64,000 nucleotides of DNA from Lachnospiraceae bacterium (GCA_017392525.1 JAFOVD010000006.1:62001-126000); one strand, 5' to 3'; positions 53,630-63,618 are shown, counted from the first letter of the stretch. Translations and numbers: made by a program. The notes: a model not told the origin generated them from the letters alone.

Positions 53630-54610
53630 TTAATCACAGCGCAAACACTCAAACAATTCCTCCAGCTCTGCATATGTGGATACGTGATTCACTGCGTTTC
53701 TAAGATGAGATGAATTTTTATATCCGGCCGTATACCAGGCGGCATGTTTTCTCATCTCTCGAATTGCAACCTCTTCGCCCTTCACTTCAATCATCAATCT
53801 CGCCTGTCTAAGCATCATATCAATCATATCATTAACCGTAGGCTTTGCCGGTGTTTCACCCGTTTTAAAATATTCCAAAATCTGTGAAAAAATCCACGGA
53901 TTTCCCTGCGCCCCGCGCCCAATCAAGAACCCGTCACACCCGGTTTCCTGATACATCCGCTCTACATCTTCGCCAGATTTAATATCTCCATTTCCAAGTA
54001 CAGGAATCTTAACTGCTTCCTTGACTTTTCGAATAATATCCCAGTCCGCATGACCACTGTAATACTGCTCACGCGTTCTGCCATGAACTGCTATTGCTGC
54101 CGCTCCGGATTCTTCTGCAATATGAGCTATCTCTACTGCATTAATATGCTCATCGTCAAATCCTCTTCGAATTTTAACTGTAAATGGCTTATCAATTGCT
54201 CTTGCGGTCGCTTCAATAATCTTTCCCGCCAAAATCGGGTCCTTCATTAGTGCAGAGCCTTCACCGTTGTTTACCACTTTCGGCACGGGACACCCCATAT
54301 TAAAATCCAAAATATCAAAGGGCAGATGTTCAATCTGCTTTGCCATTGCACTGATTATTTCCGGATCCGAACCAAACAACTGCAGCGACACCGGTTTCTC
54401 TCGTTCATCAATTTTAAGCAGCTCTTTTGTGTTTTTATTCTTATAATAAATCGCCTTGGCACTGACCATTTCCATGGATACCATTCCCGCCCCCTGCTCA
54501 CGGCATAAGAGACGAAATGGCAGGTCCGTAACGCCTGCCATTGGTGCCAAGATTAAATTGTTCTCTAATGTAACATTTCCAATTTGGAGTTTATGTACTG
54601 CCTGCTCCAT
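53630..54610 (-). CDS. dusB: tRNA-dihydrouridine synthase
   Basis: A 326-aa flavoenzyme that reduces uridine in the tRNA D loop. The TIM barrel has LAPMAGVTDLPFR near the start, the active-site Cys in DFNMGCPVPKVVNNGEGSALM, the HGRTREQYYSG motif and GNGDIKSGEDVERM with DGFLIGRGAQGNPWIF. The DusB type is chosen from the length and HGRTREQYYSG. GAGG lies 5 nt before the ATG at 54610. It follows coaX by 12 nt, as part of the birA-coaX-dusB cluster. Confidence 0.93.
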   Translation of the reverse strand: MEQAVHKLQIGNVTLENNLILAPMAGVTDLPFRLLCREQGAGMVSMEMVSAKAIYYKNKNTKELLKIDEREKPVSLQLFGSDPEIISAMAKQIEHLPFDILDFNMGCPVPKVVNNGEGSALMKDPILAGKIIEATARAIDKPFTVKIRRGFDDEHINAVEIAHIAEESGAAAIAVHGRTREQYYSGHADWDIIRKVKEAVKIPVLGNGDIKSGEDVERMYQETGCDGFLIGRGAQGNPWIFSQILEYFKTGETPAKPTVNDMIDMMLRQARLMIEVKGEEVAIREMRKHAAWYTAGYKNSSHLRNAVNHVSTYAELEELFECLRCD

Positions 54611-54622
54611 CAAATCCTCTTT

Positions 54623-55396
54623 CTATCTCTGCTCTTGCTTCTCGTATATCAACCGCATACCCTGCAATGTAAGATCCGGATTATATACGTCAATGCAATC
54701 TGTATTTTCTGCAATCAATCTGCCAAGGCCGCCTGTTGCAACAACTTTAACATGGTCATAACCACATTCCTCAATCATCTTCTTGACGATATATTCTGTC
54801 TGACCAATCTGTCCAAAGACAAGACCTGCCTGCATAGATGTAATCGTATTCTTTGCCAGGATATTATCCGGTTTCTTTATCTCAATCTCCGGAAGTTTCG
54901 CTGTATCTTCCCAAAGTGCCTTTGCTGAAATTCTAATTCCCGGAGCTGTAACACCACATTCAAATGCTCCTGTCGGTCCAACCAAATCATACGTTGTAGC
55001 TGTACCAAAATCCAAAACAAGTGTTGGTCCACCATAAATCTCATAGGCACCAACTGCATCCACAATTCGATCGGCACCAATCTGATGTGGATTGCCTGCA
55101 ACAATCTTGATACCCGTCTTTACGCCTGCTTCCACAATCACCGGTTCAATATCAAAATACTTTACAACAGCATTCGTAAGAGAATGCATAACCTTTGGTA
55201 CTACAGATGCGATAATACATCCATTAATATTTCCGATTTCAACACCGTTTTTTGACAGAATATCTGTCATAAAAATTCCATACTCATCAGAAGTACGCTC
55301 TATTCCTGTTGTCATACGGTGTATTCCACCTAATTTCTCCCCATCAAAAACACCCAGTGTGATGTTTGTATTTCCGACATCAATTGCAAGTAACAT
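54623..55396 (-). CDS. coaX: Type III pantothenate kinase
   Basis: A 257-aa enzyme for the first step of coenzyme A synthesis. It has the phosphate motif [19 protein letters not shown] (Asp6), then [33 protein letters not shown] and the [15 protein letters not shown] end motif. Type III kinases are not inhibited by CoA and need a monovalent cation. It overlaps the hypothetical gene upstream by one base and is followed by dusB. Confidence 0.95.
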   Translation of the reverse strand: MLLAIDVGNTNITLGVFDGEKLGGIHRMTTGIERTSDEYGIFMTDILSKNGVEIGNINGCIIASVVPKVMHSLTNAVVKYFDIEPVIVEAGVKTGIKIVAGNPHQIGADRIVDAVGAYEIYGGPTLVLDFGTATTYDLVGPTGAFECGVTAPGIRISAKALWEDTAKLPEIEIKKPDNILAKNTITSMQAGLVFGQIGQTEYIVKKMIEECGYDHVKVVATGGLGRLIAENTDCIDVYNPDLTLQGMRLIYEKQEQR

Positions 55397-55794
55397 TAAT
55401 AATCCTCCTCAGTTTCCTTTCCTTCTTCCAGTTCTTTTTCTACCTGGTCATAGGATTGACCCAATACAAATACTTTAAAATATGTTTCCAGCGCCTCGAA
55501 TAATTCGTCACGCTCTCTTCTCAACTGCTTAATCTTCAAAACAGCACCGATTTCATCATATAGATAATCTCCGGCCTCTGCCTCTGTTCTCATCTGCAAA
55601 TTGCCTAAATCATCAAAAAGCAGTGTCAATTCACCACCAATTTCTTCTGTATACAAGACACACATAATCTGCAGATCTGTCTTAATTCCATCCGGTAATC
55701 CATCAAAAAGCGGATCCAGATAGAATTTCTTCGTATATTTGCTCGCACCGCAAAGTACGATTTCATCCTCGTATCCCTGTTCTCTATCTAACAT
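55396..55794 (-). CDS. Small acidic protein, unknown function
   Basis: A 132-aa soluble protein. The first 90 residues look like a compact mixed alpha/beta domain ([59 protein letters not shown]). The end is a charged helix rich in Glu and Lys. It may belong to DUF6145, which I recall only weakly. It sits between birA and coaX with a 9-nt gap on one side and a one-base overlap on the other, so it is part of that operon. No function is proposed. Confidence 0.72.
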   Translation of the reverse strand: MLDREQGYEDEIVLCGASKYTKKFYLDPLFDGLPDGIKTDLQIMCVLYTEEIGGELTLLFDDLGNLQMRTEAEAGDYLYDEIGAVLKIKQLRRERDELFEALETYFKVFVLGQSYDQVEKELEEGKETEEDY

Positions 55795-55803
55795 ACTACA
55801 CTC

Positions 55804-56571
55804 CTATACATAACCATAGATGCCACGAACGCTAACCTCGCCGGAATCCACTGCCCGTAGTTGACCAAAAGTCTCTACCAGTAGTTCTCCCCGCTCATTC
55901 ATTCCTCTCGCAACACCTGTATATTCACCTAACGGATCCAATACACGAACCTCTCTGTTTCGATTAACCAACCTCTGATTGTATTTCTCTAAGATACAGG
56001 TCAGATCCTCTGTTTCTTGAAAAAGGTCGTAGTACTTTTGGAAATAATACCAAATGGCATTATCCACATCTTCTCTACTTGTCGGCACAACATCTCCACC
56101 AAGTTTCTCCAGTTCTAAATCCAACGATGTCGCTTTGTCTCTGATATCTTCCGGGAACTCCCTTGTATGGACATTGACACCTATTCCCACAACTACGTAC
56201 TGAACACGATTATCTTTGGCATCCATCTCTGTTAAAATACCACAGACTTTCTTGCGGTTCACCAGGATATCATTGGGCCACTTTATCTCAGTTTTAAGAT
56301 TGTATAAATTCTCCACCGCATCTGCAACTGCCATCGCTGCAATCAATGTAAGACGGCTCACATTTTCAATCTCAACTCTCGGCCTTAGCAGAATAGATGT
56401 TGCCACCGATTCATGCATCGGTGTCTTCCACTGATGCCCCGAACGACCCCTACCGGCTGTCTGCTCACCAGCGGAAACAACGGTTCCCTCCGCCGCGCCA
56501 TCAGATGCCATCCTCTTTATCTCCAGATTCGTGGAATCAATTGTCTCAAAATAATGCTTACGAATCTCCAT
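55804..56571 (-). CDS. birA: Biotin--[acetyl-CoA-carboxylase] ligase
   Basis: A 255-aa enzyme that attaches biotin to carboxylase subunits. The catalytic motif AGRGRSGHQWKTP lies at about 40-52, followed by KWPNDILVNRKKVCGILTEM and VVVGIGVNVHTREFPE. The C-terminal SH3-like domain ends VDSGEVSVRGIYGYV. There is no N-terminal winged helix, so it is not a biotin repressor. It is the first gene of the birA-hypothetical-coaX-dusB cluster, with AAAGGAGCGG before the ATG. Confidence 0.95.
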   Translation of the reverse strand: MEIRKHYFETIDSTNLEIKRMASDGAAEGTVVSAGEQTAGRGRSGHQWKTPMHESVATSILLRPRVEIENVSRLTLIAAMAVADAVENLYNLKTEIKWPNDILVNRKKVCGILTEMDAKDNRVQYVVVGIGVNVHTREFPEDIRDKATSLDLELEKLGGDVVPTSREDVDNAIWYYFQKYYDLFQETEDLTCILEKYNQRLVNRNREVRVLDPLGEYTGVARGMNERGELLVETFGQLRAVDSGEVSVRGIYGYV

Positions 56572-56610
56572 ATCCGCTCCTTTTTCTCAAGATAGTATAC
56601 AACACAAACA

Positions 56611-56645
56611 AAAAAATGGCTATCTGCTTTTATCGCAAATAGCCA
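56611..56645 (-). terminator. Rho-independent terminator of argF
   Basis: The stem TGGCTAT/ATAGCCA with a loop of 15 nt is followed on the minus strand by seven T. It is close to the argF stop codon. Confidence 0.88.
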
Positions 56646-56652
56646 CAATTTC

Positions 56653-57639
56653 TTACTTCAATGTTGCATACATTACAGCTTTGATTGAGTGCATCCGATT
56701 CTCCGCCTCATCAAACACCACTGAATGTGGACCTTCAAAAACTTCATCCGTTACTTCCATTTCATCAAGGCCGAATTTTTCATGAATTTCTTTACCGATT
56801 TTTGTATCTAAATCATGAAAAGCTGGAAGACAATGCATAAAAATCACTGAGTCTTTTGCCAACTCAAGTGCTTGTCGATTTACCTGATACGGTTTTAACT
56901 CTTTGATTCGTTCTTCCCAGACCTCATCCGGCTCTCCCATAGAGACCCATACATCTGTATAAATTACGTCTGCGTCCTTGCATCCCTGTTCTACAGATTC
57001 CGTAAGTTCTACGGAACCACCTGACTTTTCAGCTTCTGCTCTTGCATATGCAACAAGTTCTTCATCCGGAAAATACTTCTTGCTGGTACAAGCCACAAAA
57101 TCCATTCCCAACTTTGCAGCTGTAACCATCAGCGAATTACCCATATTGTATCTGGCATCACCCATATATACAAACTTTACGCCTTTTAATTTTCCAAGTT
57201 TTTCTTTTACTGTGAGCATATCCGCAATCATCTGAGTTGGATGTGATTCATTTGTCAAACCATTCCAAACCGGAACTCCGGCATATTCTGCCAATTCCTC
57301 CACGATATCCTGACCGAATCCACGATATTCAATTCCCTCATACATTCGCCCCAGAACTCTTGCCGTATCTGCAATACTTTCTTTTTTCCCAATCTGTGAT
57401 CCAGATGGATCCAAATATGTGGTTCCCATGCCAAGATCATGTGCTGCCACCTCAAATGAGCAACGTGTTCTCGTACTGGTCTTCTCGAAGATCAATGCAA
57501 TATTCTTGCCACGAAGTTCATCATGAAGAACTCCCTTCTTCTTCTTTTCCTTCAATTCTGCTGATAGATCAATAAGATATTCAATCTCTTCCGCAGAAAA
57601 ATCCTTCATCTTTAAAAAGTTTCTACCTTTTAAATTCAT
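56653..57639 (-). CDS. argF: Ornithine carbamoyltransferase
   Basis: A 328-aa enzyme that makes citrulline from ornithine and carbamoyl phosphate, in arginine synthesis or in the reverse direction in the arginine deiminase route. The carbamoyl phosphate motif STRTR is at 55-59, HPTQ lies in [14 protein letters not shown], and the ornithine site HCLP in [12 protein letters not shown]. No other arginine genes are adjacent, so the direction (ArgF or ArcB) is not settled; argF is used as the default symbol. A terminator follows. Confidence 0.95.
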   Translation of the reverse strand: MNLKGRNFLKMKDFSAEEIEYLIDLSAELKEKKKKGVLHDELRGKNIALIFEKTSTRTRCSFEVAAHDLGMGTTYLDPSGSQIGKKESIADTARVLGRMYEGIEYRGFGQDIVEELAEYAGVPVWNGLTNESHPTQMIADMLTVKEKLGKLKGVKFVYMGDARYNMGNSLMVTAAKLGMDFVACTSKKYFPDEELVAYARAEAEKSGGSVELTESVEQGCKDADVIYTDVWVSMGEPDEVWEERIKELKPYQVNRQALELAKDSVIFMHCLPAFHDLDTKIGKEIHEKFGLDEMEVTDEVFEGPHSVVFDEAENRMHSIKAVMYATLK

Positions 57640-57683
57640 AAACAGCCTCCTATTCTATTCATCTCTTTTCCTTTTCTTACCTA

Positions 57684-57720
57684 TAATAAAACAGAGTTGC
57701 AACTACTTGCAACTCTGTTT
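57684..57720 (-). terminator. Rho-independent terminator of the SH3/wall-hydrolase gene
   Basis: The long perfect stem AACAGAGTTGCAA/TTGCAACTCTGTT with a 4-nt loop is followed on the minus strand by TTTTATT. Confidence 0.9.
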
Positions 57721-57774
57721 CTAAATACCATTAACTTTTTGTCTAGCTGTATCGCCAATCAACAATATTCTAAA

Positions 57775-58995
57775 TTAATAGAATACGTGGTTACCAATTA
57801 CTACACCGGACTGTCCAGATGATGCTCTCTTAAATGAAGTAGCTCCACCTGTATTATCTGTTCCAGCGATGGCAGCCTGTGCTGCTGAATATGCTGATCC
57901 GCTAGGACCACTTGCAGCTACGCTGGCAACTGCACCTGTAGATGCAGGACCAAACTGCCCACTCTGATATATTACATTATAAATACTACTTGGATAAGAT
58001 CCACTACGTACACGGTTCATAACAACCGCACCAACTGCCACCTGTCCTTCATATGACTCAGATCCAGCCTCACACTGAATCAATGCGGCAAGAAGTGTTG
58101 TCTCATCTACACTTGCAGCAACAGCTGCCTTCTGTGTTGTAGTTGTAGAAGATGTCTGATTTTTCTTTTCAGCTTCCTTCGCTGCTTTTTCTGCTGCTTC
58201 CTTTGCTGCTGCAGCCTCAGCGGCTTTTTCTTCCTCAATTGTAATTGCACTGCCATACTCTGTTTCCACTGTAACATAGTCTGACTTCACATAACCAGTC
58301 TTACCATTAATTGATACTGCTACCCAACCATCAACAGCTGCGGCGCCTGTATCAACAACAGCCTTTTCTCCTTCACCAAGAGCAGAGATAACAGACGCAT
58401 CCTCTCTGGCTTCAGAGCGGACACGAAGTCCGCCTGTTGTGGATGTTGCATATGTTGTACATACAGACTGTGCCAATGCCTTCGCATCGTCTCCTGTCAC
58501 AACATAATCTGCGCTAACATACCCGGTAACATTTCCAGAAGTGATCTGATACCAACCCTCTTCTGTAGAAACAATTGTAGCCACATCGCCTTTGCGGAGT
58601 TTTCCCACAAGTTCACTATCTGAAGATGCTGCACTTCTTACGCTCAGTTCATCTTCTACATTTGCCATAAGGCGATTAGCCCATTCGGAATCAACTTCAG
58701 TTTCAGTATTTTCGGAGCTAGACACTTCAGCAGTTTCCGTTTCTGCAACAGATGCAGCGGAAAGCGCCTCTACGCTAATGGTATTCAGGGATGAGATAAC
58801 ACCTGCGACATGTCCTGTTGCTGTGTATTCTACATCAGCATCAGAATCCTGCGCAGCAACGATTCCAGCTGTAGCATTGGCTTGAACTGTCAATGCCGGT
58901 GTAGTCAGAACTAATCCGCCAGCCATAGCCACTGTAGCTAATGCCAATGCGGAATTCTGTGCAACTCTGCCCTTCACTCTCCTATTCATATTCAT
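57775..58995 (-). CDS. Exported cell wall hydrolase with two SH3 domains (SleB-type)
   Basis: A 406-aa exported protein. The signal peptide (about 1-40) is followed by a Ser/Glu/Thr-rich stretch. Two bacterial SH3 domains follow (about 110-160 with ELSVRSAASSDSELVGKLRKGDVATIVS, and about 185-240 with GLRVRSEAREDASVISALGEGEK). A coiled Ala/Lys/Glu linker leads to a hydrolase_2 (SleB-like) domain (about 300-406) with TLLAALIQCEAGSESYEGQVAVGAVVMNRVRSG and HVFY at the end. The SH3 parts should bind wall peptides. A role in wall turnover is likely. I chose the ATG at 58995 because GGAGG lies 10 nt upstream. Confidence 0.9.
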   Translation of the reverse strand: MNMNRRVKGRVAQNSALALATVAMAGGLVLTTPALTVQANATAGIVAAQDSDADVEYTATGHVAGVISSLNTISVEALSAASVAETETAEVSSSENTETEVDSEWANRLMANVEDELSVRSAASSDSELVGKLRKGDVATIVSTEEGWYQITSGNVTGYVSADYVVTGDDAKALAQSVCTTYATSTTGGLRVRSEAREDASVISALGEGEKAVVDTGAAAVDGWVAVSINGKTGYVKSDYVTVETEYGSAITIEEEKAAEAAAAKEAAEKAAKEAEKKNQTSSTTTTQKAAVAASVDETTLLAALIQCEAGSESYEGQVAVGAVVMNRVRSGSYPSSIYNVIYQSGQFGPASTGAVASVAASGPSGSAYSAAQAAIAGTDNTGGATSFKRASSGQSGVVIGNHVFY

Positions 58996-59162
58996 ACGAT
59001 ACGTTTCCTCCATGCGTATTGCTCTACAATTACGATTGAAAGTAGCAATACATTATGTTTTTGTTTCATTGATTGCAACTTTTTTACAATTTGTTACATT
59101 TTTGTTACAGCACGAATTATAACATCATCATATAAGGCTGTCAAATTTTTAATCCTCACACC

Positions 59163-59215
59163 AACAGAAAATGCGCATTTTGCGATTACTATCAAGTACC
59201 GCAAAGTGCGCATTT
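59163..59215 (-). terminator. Hairpin terminator of pgi
   Basis: The stem AAATGCGCA(C)TTTGCG with one mismatch and a 15-nt loop (59168-59215) is followed on the minus strand by TTTTCTGTT. Confidence 0.78.
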
Positions 59216-59262
59216 CCATAGGCTCCCAACTTTAGTTGAGATATTTTCATCTATATGTTTTT

Positions 59263-60843
59263 TTAGATATTGAGAAGGTCACTATATACAGAAAGTGCTC
59301 CTTCTGTATCGTGAGCAAGTACTCTCTTGGCAAGAACCTTACCAAGCTGAACACCTTCCTGATCGAATGAGTTAATGTTCCAAACGAATCCCTGGAACAT
59401 AACTTTGTTTTCGAAGTGAGCAAGAAGAGCACCCAGTGTCTTAGGATTTACTTCCTCACCGATAATAATTGAAGATGGACGTCCACCTTCGAAGTTCTTA
59501 TTCTTGTCGTCATCAGACTTACCACAAGCGAATGCAACAATCTGAGCTGCTACATTGGCACAAAGTTTCTGCTGACTAGTTGAACCCTGGATATCAACAT
59601 CATTTCCAATCTGGCTGTTCTTATATGCAATGAACTGTAATGGAATGATAGTTGTTCCCTGATGAAGCAACTGATAGAAACTATGCTGTCCGTTTGTTCC
59701 CGGTTCACCAAAGATAATAGGGCCGGTTACATAGTTAACAGGTTCTCCAAAACGGTTTACTGACTTACCATTAGATTCCATATCAAGCTGCTGTAAATGT
59801 GCAGGGAATCTGTTTAATGCCTGAGAATATGGAAGCACTGCTGTGTTCTCCATTCCCAAAACATTTCTTTCATATACACCAATAAGTGCATCTAACATAG
59901 CAGGATTCTTGCGAATATCTTTCTCAAGAGCAGTCTTGTCCTCTGCTGCAGCACCTTCAAGGAACTGAGCAAATACATCTGGTCCAAATGCAAGTGAAAG
60001 AACTGCACCACCTACTGCAGAAGTAGATGAGAAACGTCCTCCAATATAGTCATCCATAAAGAATGCATCCAAATAATCATCAGACTTGGCAAGTGGAGAT
60101 GTTTCGGAAGTAACTGCGATCATATGATCTGCAGGGTTTAATCCGGCCTTCTTTAAAGCATCCTTTACAAATGATTCATTTGTAAGAGTCTCCAATGTTG
60201 TACCTGATTTAGAAACTAATACAAAGATAGCATGTGCTACATCTGTTGAATTAAGAACTGCTGAAGCATCATCAGGATCTACATTAGAAATGAACTTTGC
60301 ATCCATCTTAAAGTTTCCTGTCTTCTTAGCCCAATTCTCAAGAGCAAGATACATTGCTCTAGGTCCAAGATCAGATCCACCAATACCAATCTGAACTACA
60401 GTAGTAAATTTCTCACCTGCAGCATTTGTAATTTCTCCGGCATGTACCTTCTTTGCAAATTCTGCAATACGGTTCTGCTGTGTAACATAGAATTCTCTCT
60501 TATCTACGCCGTCAGCTTCTACCTTGTTTCCAAGCTGACCTCTTGTTAACTGGTGAAGTACAAGTCTCTTCTCTCCTGTATTAACTACAGCACCGTTGTA
60601 CAGTTCTGAAAACTTATCTACAAGCTGTGCTTCCTCTGCAAGCTTTGCAAGTGTGTCGATGATCTTATCATCTACAGCCTTTGCTGCATAGTTGTATGCA
60701 TAACCTTCTGCCATAGGTACAGAATAGTTCTTCACACGATTTGCTCCGTTATCGCCTGACATAGCTTCAACAAGATTAACGCGCTGAGCCCCTTCTAACT
60801 CCTTATAGGAAGAAAGTGTATCTAAATTTTTCCACTCGATCAT
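59263..60843 (-). CDS. pgi: Glucose-6-phosphate isomerase
   Basis: A 526-aa enzyme that interconverts glucose-6-phosphate and fructose-6-phosphate, so it also supplies GlmS substrate. Seen are QIGIGGSDLGPRAMY, FVLVSKSGTTLETLTNESF, DYIGGRFSSTSAVGG, GEPGTNGQHSFYQLLHQGT and the C-terminal segment with FDQEGVQLGKVLAKRVL. I chose the ATG at 60843 because GGAGGG lies upstream. An extended -10 promoter lies at 60892-60919. Confidence 0.96.
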   Translation of the reverse strand: MIEWKNLDTLSSYKELEGAQRVNLVEAMSGDNGANRVKNYSVPMAEGYAYNYAAKAVDDKIIDTLAKLAEEAQLVDKFSELYNGAVVNTGEKRLVLHQLTRGQLGNKVEADGVDKREFYVTQQNRIAEFAKKVHAGEITNAAGEKFTTVVQIGIGGSDLGPRAMYLALENWAKKTGNFKMDAKFISNVDPDDASAVLNSTDVAHAIFVLVSKSGTTLETLTNESFVKDALKKAGLNPADHMIAVTSETSPLAKSDDYLDAFFMDDYIGGRFSSTSAVGGAVLSLAFGPDVFAQFLEGAAAEDKTALEKDIRKNPAMLDALIGVYERNVLGMENTAVLPYSQALNRFPAHLQQLDMESNGKSVNRFGEPVNYVTGPIIFGEPGTNGQHSFYQLLHQGTTIIPLQFIAYKNSQIGNDVDIQGSTSQQKLCANVAAQIVAFACGKSDDDKNKNFEGGRPSSIIIGEEVNPKTLGALLAHFENKVMFQGFVWNINSFDQEGVQLGKVLAKRVLAHDTEGALSVYSDLLNI

Positions 60844-60891
60844 GATTTCATTCCCTCCGTGACTTATTCTATATAACATTTTGTCCACGAT

Positions 60892-60919
60892 ATTATAACA
60901 CCTTTCTCGCCAATTCCAA
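60892..60919 (-). promoter_or_regulatory. Promoter of pgi
   Basis: On the minus strand an extended -10 TGTTATAAT (60892-60900) and TTGGAA (60914-60919) are separated by 16 nt. It faces away from the murG promoter. Confidence 0.68.
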
Positions 60920-60983
60920 AGGAATTTGTCGAATTTTTAACATGCTTTTTATAGTTTTCTTCTATATACATGTTATCCCCGTC

Positions 60984-61011
60984 TTGACTTTTTGTTTCTG
61001 GATTGTATCAT
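60984..61011 (+). promoter_or_regulatory. Promoter of murG
   Basis: TTGACT (60984-60989), a 16-nt spacer and TATCAT (61006-61011) lie 35 nt before the murG ATG. Confidence 0.62.
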
Positions 61012-61046
61012 GTTTTATGATTATAAAAATGCAAGGAGTTTGTAAT

Positions 61047-62111
61047 ATGAAAAAAATCGTCATGACTGGCGGAGGAACTGCTGGCCACGTAACACCAAAT
61101 ATTGCGCTTATGCCAGCCCTTAAAGAAGCCGGTTATGAAATCGAATATATCGGTTCTTATAAGGGAATGGAAAAAGACCTAATCGAAAAACACGGCATCA
61201 AATATTACGGAATTGCTTCGGGAAAGCTTCGTCGTTACTTCGACTGGAAAAACTTTTCTGATCCATTCCGTGTCATCCATGGATTTTTCCAGGCTCGTAG
61301 ACTTATGCGTAAATTAAAGCCTGACGTCGTCTTTTCCAAAGGCGGATTTGTCTCTGTACCGGTTGTACTGGCAGCCAAGGCAAAGCATATTCCGGCAATT
61401 ATACATGAATCTGATATGACTCCGGGACTTGCAAACCGCATCGCTTCAAAGGCAGCAACAAAAGTCTGCTGTAACTTCCCGGAAACAGTAAAATATCTCC
61501 CGGCGGACAAGGCAGTTCTCTCCGGTTCGCCAATTCGTCAGGAACTGCTCCACGGCGATCGCAATAAAGCATATGCCTTTACCGGTTTTACAGAGGAGAA
61601 ACCTATTCTGTTAATTATCGGCGGATCCCTGGGTTCTGTTTTTGTTAACAATGCTGTTCGTGATTCTCTGGACACTTTACTTAAAGACTTTCAGATTATT
61701 CACCTCTGTGGCAAGGGTAACCTGGATCCATCTCTTGATGGAACTGCTGGCTATCGTCAGTATGAATTCATCAGTAAGGAGTTGCCTGACTTATTTGCTG
61801 CCGCAGATTTAATTATTTCCCGTGCCGGAGCAAATTCAATTTGTGAATTGCTTGCTCTCCACAAACCAAATATTCTGATTCCACTTTCAAGAAATGCATC
61901 CCGTGGCGATCAGATTCTAAATGCTCGTTCATTTGAAAAGCAGGGCTTTTCTTATGTTATTGAGGAAGAGGATGTAACTTCCAAATCCCTCACTGAGGCT
62001 ATCTGTCATGTACATGAACACTCTCAGGAATACATCCATGCCATGGAAAATTCCGGACAGATGGATGCCATCAAAACCATTATTGATTTAATAAAAGAAA
62101 TCTCTAAATAG
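61047..62111 (+). CDS. murG: UDP-GlcNAc:lipid I N-acetylglucosaminyltransferase MurG
   Basis: A 354-aa GT-B glycosyltransferase that turns lipid I into lipid II at the inner face of the membrane. The N-terminal GGGTAGHVTPN (8-18) is the lipid-side motif, and GGSLGSVFVNNAVRDSL with SRAGANSICELLALHKPNILIPLSRNASRGDQILNA is the UDP-GlcNAc site. I chose the ATG at 61047 because AAGGAG lies 9 nt upstream. The gene stands alone, outside the dcw cluster in which murG is often found. It shares the pathway that GlmS feeds. Confidence 0.95.
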   Translation: MKKIVMTGGGTAGHVTPNIALMPALKEAGYEIEYIGSYKGMEKDLIEKHGIKYYGIASGKLRRYFDWKNFSDPFRVIHGFFQARRLMRKLKPDVVFSKGGFVSVPVVLAAKAKHIPAIIHESDMTPGLANRIASKAATKVCCNFPETVKYLPADKAVLSGSPIRQELLHGDRNKAYAFTGFTEEKPILLIIGGSLGSVFVNNAVRDSLDTLLKDFQIIHLCGKGNLDPSLDGTAGYRQYEFISKELPDLFAAADLIISRAGANSICELLALHKPNILIPLSRNASRGDQILNARSFEKQGFSYVIEEEDVTSKSLTEAICHVHEHSQEYIHAMENSGQMDAIKTIIDLIKEISK

Positions 62112-62172
62112 AAAAAAGTCCATAGAACTGTTTTGGAAATGTTTTTTCGCTTACAGTTCTATGGACTATTTT
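62112..62172. terminator. Bidirectional terminator between murG and the HIT gene
   Basis: The 14-bp stem AGTCCATAGAACTG/CAGTTCTATGGACT with a 23-nt loop has ATTTTTAT on the plus side and TTTTTTC on the minus side. It serves two convergent genes. Confidence 0.92.
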
Positions 62173-62190
62173 TATAATCTTTGCACTTTT

Positions 62191-62607
62191 CTACTGCAAT
62201 TTCTTACAAATATCCTGAATTTCTTCCTCTGTCAAACCCGGATGTGTGAATTCAATCAATCCCTTATTGTTTGGCGCACCCACATATCTTGGAATCAAAT
62301 GCATGTGCAGATGAAATACAGACTGACCTGCTGCCTCTCCATTATTCTGAAGGATATTAAAACCATCACATCCCAGAATCTCTGTCATTTTTGTAGCCAT
62401 CTTTTTAGCCAATGGATAAATCTTAGCAGCTACTTTGTCGTCAAGCTCATAAATATTTGCATAATGCTGCTTTGGCAGAATTAATGCATGTCCTTTGCTG
62501 ACTGGATCTGCGTCCAAAATCACCTTGAAATCCTCATCTTCATAGATTGAATTTGTAGGAATATCCCCATTTGCTAATTTACAAAAAATACAATTCTCGT
62601 CTTTCAT
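62191..62607 (-). CDS. HIT family nucleotide hydrolase/transferase
   Basis: A 138-aa HIT protein. It opens with CIFCKLANGDIPTN (a CxxC zinc pair) and has GHALILPKQH and the catalytic triad HLHMHL (His99, 101, 103). HIT proteins hydrolyse AMP-lysine or adenosine phosphoramidate-type bonds. A 15-nt gap separates it from the flavodoxin-SCP2 gene upstream, so they are probably co-transcribed. Confidence 0.93.
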   Translation of the reverse strand: MKDENCIFCKLANGDIPTNSIYEDEDFKVILDADPVSKGHALILPKQHYANIYELDDKVAAKIYPLAKKMATKMTEILGCDGFNILQNNGEAAGQSVFHLHMHLIPRYVGAPNNKGLIEFTHPGLTEEEIQDICKKLQ

Positions 62608-62622
62608 TTTCCGTCTCCTTTT

Positions 62623-63618
62623 CTATGCAAATACAAAAATAGTATCCAGCATTCTTAAAATTCGTAAGTTACCCTTTGCAGTCATATCTCCAACACCAAA
62701 TGCTCTTTGGAATGTTTCACGTCCTCCAATAATATCATTTAACACTCCGGTAGATACTCGCGCATATACGTCAACCGGACCTTGCTCACCATATATAACC
62801 GATATATCTCCATTATCCACATGAATATAGAGCGGTTTTGATTTTCCTTCAATCTGGAAACTATATCCTGCCTTAAAATCTGCCTGAGGTACAAAGTGAG
62901 AACGAAATGTTCCGATATACTCAGTCTCAGCATTCTCTTCCATCTGACCTCCCAGCAGGTTTCTATACATAGAGGAAAGTTCTGCGATATCCATCTTCTG
63001 CTGTTTAACGTAATTATCATCTGAAACGTATTGTGATAACTGCTCGCTCTCCTGTGGCGTCAGATTCAATGCCTGTGTATGAAGCACATTATTTCGAACA
63101 GCCTGATTACTTGTCGGCAATCCCTTGGCTTTTTGAGAAATAGTACGATACAGATTTTCGGCCTTTTTCTCAATAATTCTGGAATACTCTGCGTTTACTT
63201 CAAATGTAGAAACATCTTCCACATAACCACAAAGACCGCTACAAGGAAGGCCACCGAGAATCTCCCAGGCATTTTCCAGTGTCGTCATACCCTCGCGCTC
63301 GCCATATGTTGTAGACATAACAACCGGCTGCATATACATGTGTTTCATCTTTTCTTTGTCCCCATAAAGCCAGCATGCATCCAAAAATTCATTCATAAAG
63401 CCGCCGATTCCAAGCCACTCCACCGTTGTTGCCAGAATAATTCCATCCACATCCTTGAATGTCTGTGGCAAGGTTGAGATTTCTTTCTTATTCTCATATA
63501 TATTAAATCGATGAACCTCAACATTCAGCTCCAACAAAACCTGTTCCATTTTGCTGATTACATGAAGTGTTGGATCATCCAGGACACCTCGTCCTCCGTA
63601 ATAGATATTTACTTTCAT
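62623..63618 (-). CDS. Flavodoxin-like FMN protein fused to an SCP2 domain
   Basis: A 331-aa fusion. Residues 1-175 fit a flavodoxin-fold NAD(P)H-type FMN reductase (MKVNIYYGGRG, ILATTVEWLGIGGFMNEFLDACW, PVVMSTTYGEREGMTTLENAWEILGGLPCSGLCGYVED). A helical spacer follows. The last 100 residues fit the SCP2 sterol-carrier fold: FKAGYSFQIEGKSKPLYIHVDNGDISVIYGEQGPVDVYARVSTGVLNDIIGGRETFQRAFGVGDMTAKGNLRILRML. The SCP2 part may bind a lipid. A TTGATT/TATACT promoter lies upstream. The HIT gene follows. Substrate unknown. Confidence 0.85.
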   Translation of the reverse strand: MKVNIYYGGRGVLDDPTLHVISKMEQVLLELNVEVHRFNIYENKKEISTLPQTFKDVDGIILATTVEWLGIGGFMNEFLDACWLYGDKEKMKHMYMQPVVMSTTYGEREGMTTLENAWEILGGLPCSGLCGYVEDVSTFEVNAEYSRIIEKKAENLYRTISQKAKGLPTSNQAVRNNVLHTQALNLTPQESEQLSQYVSDDNYVKQQKMDIAELSSMYRNLLGGQMEENAETEYIGTFRSHFVPQADFKAGYSFQIEGKSKPLYIHVDNGDISVIYGEQGPVDVYARVSTGVLNDIIGGRETFQRAFGVGDMTAKGNLRILRMLDTIFVFA

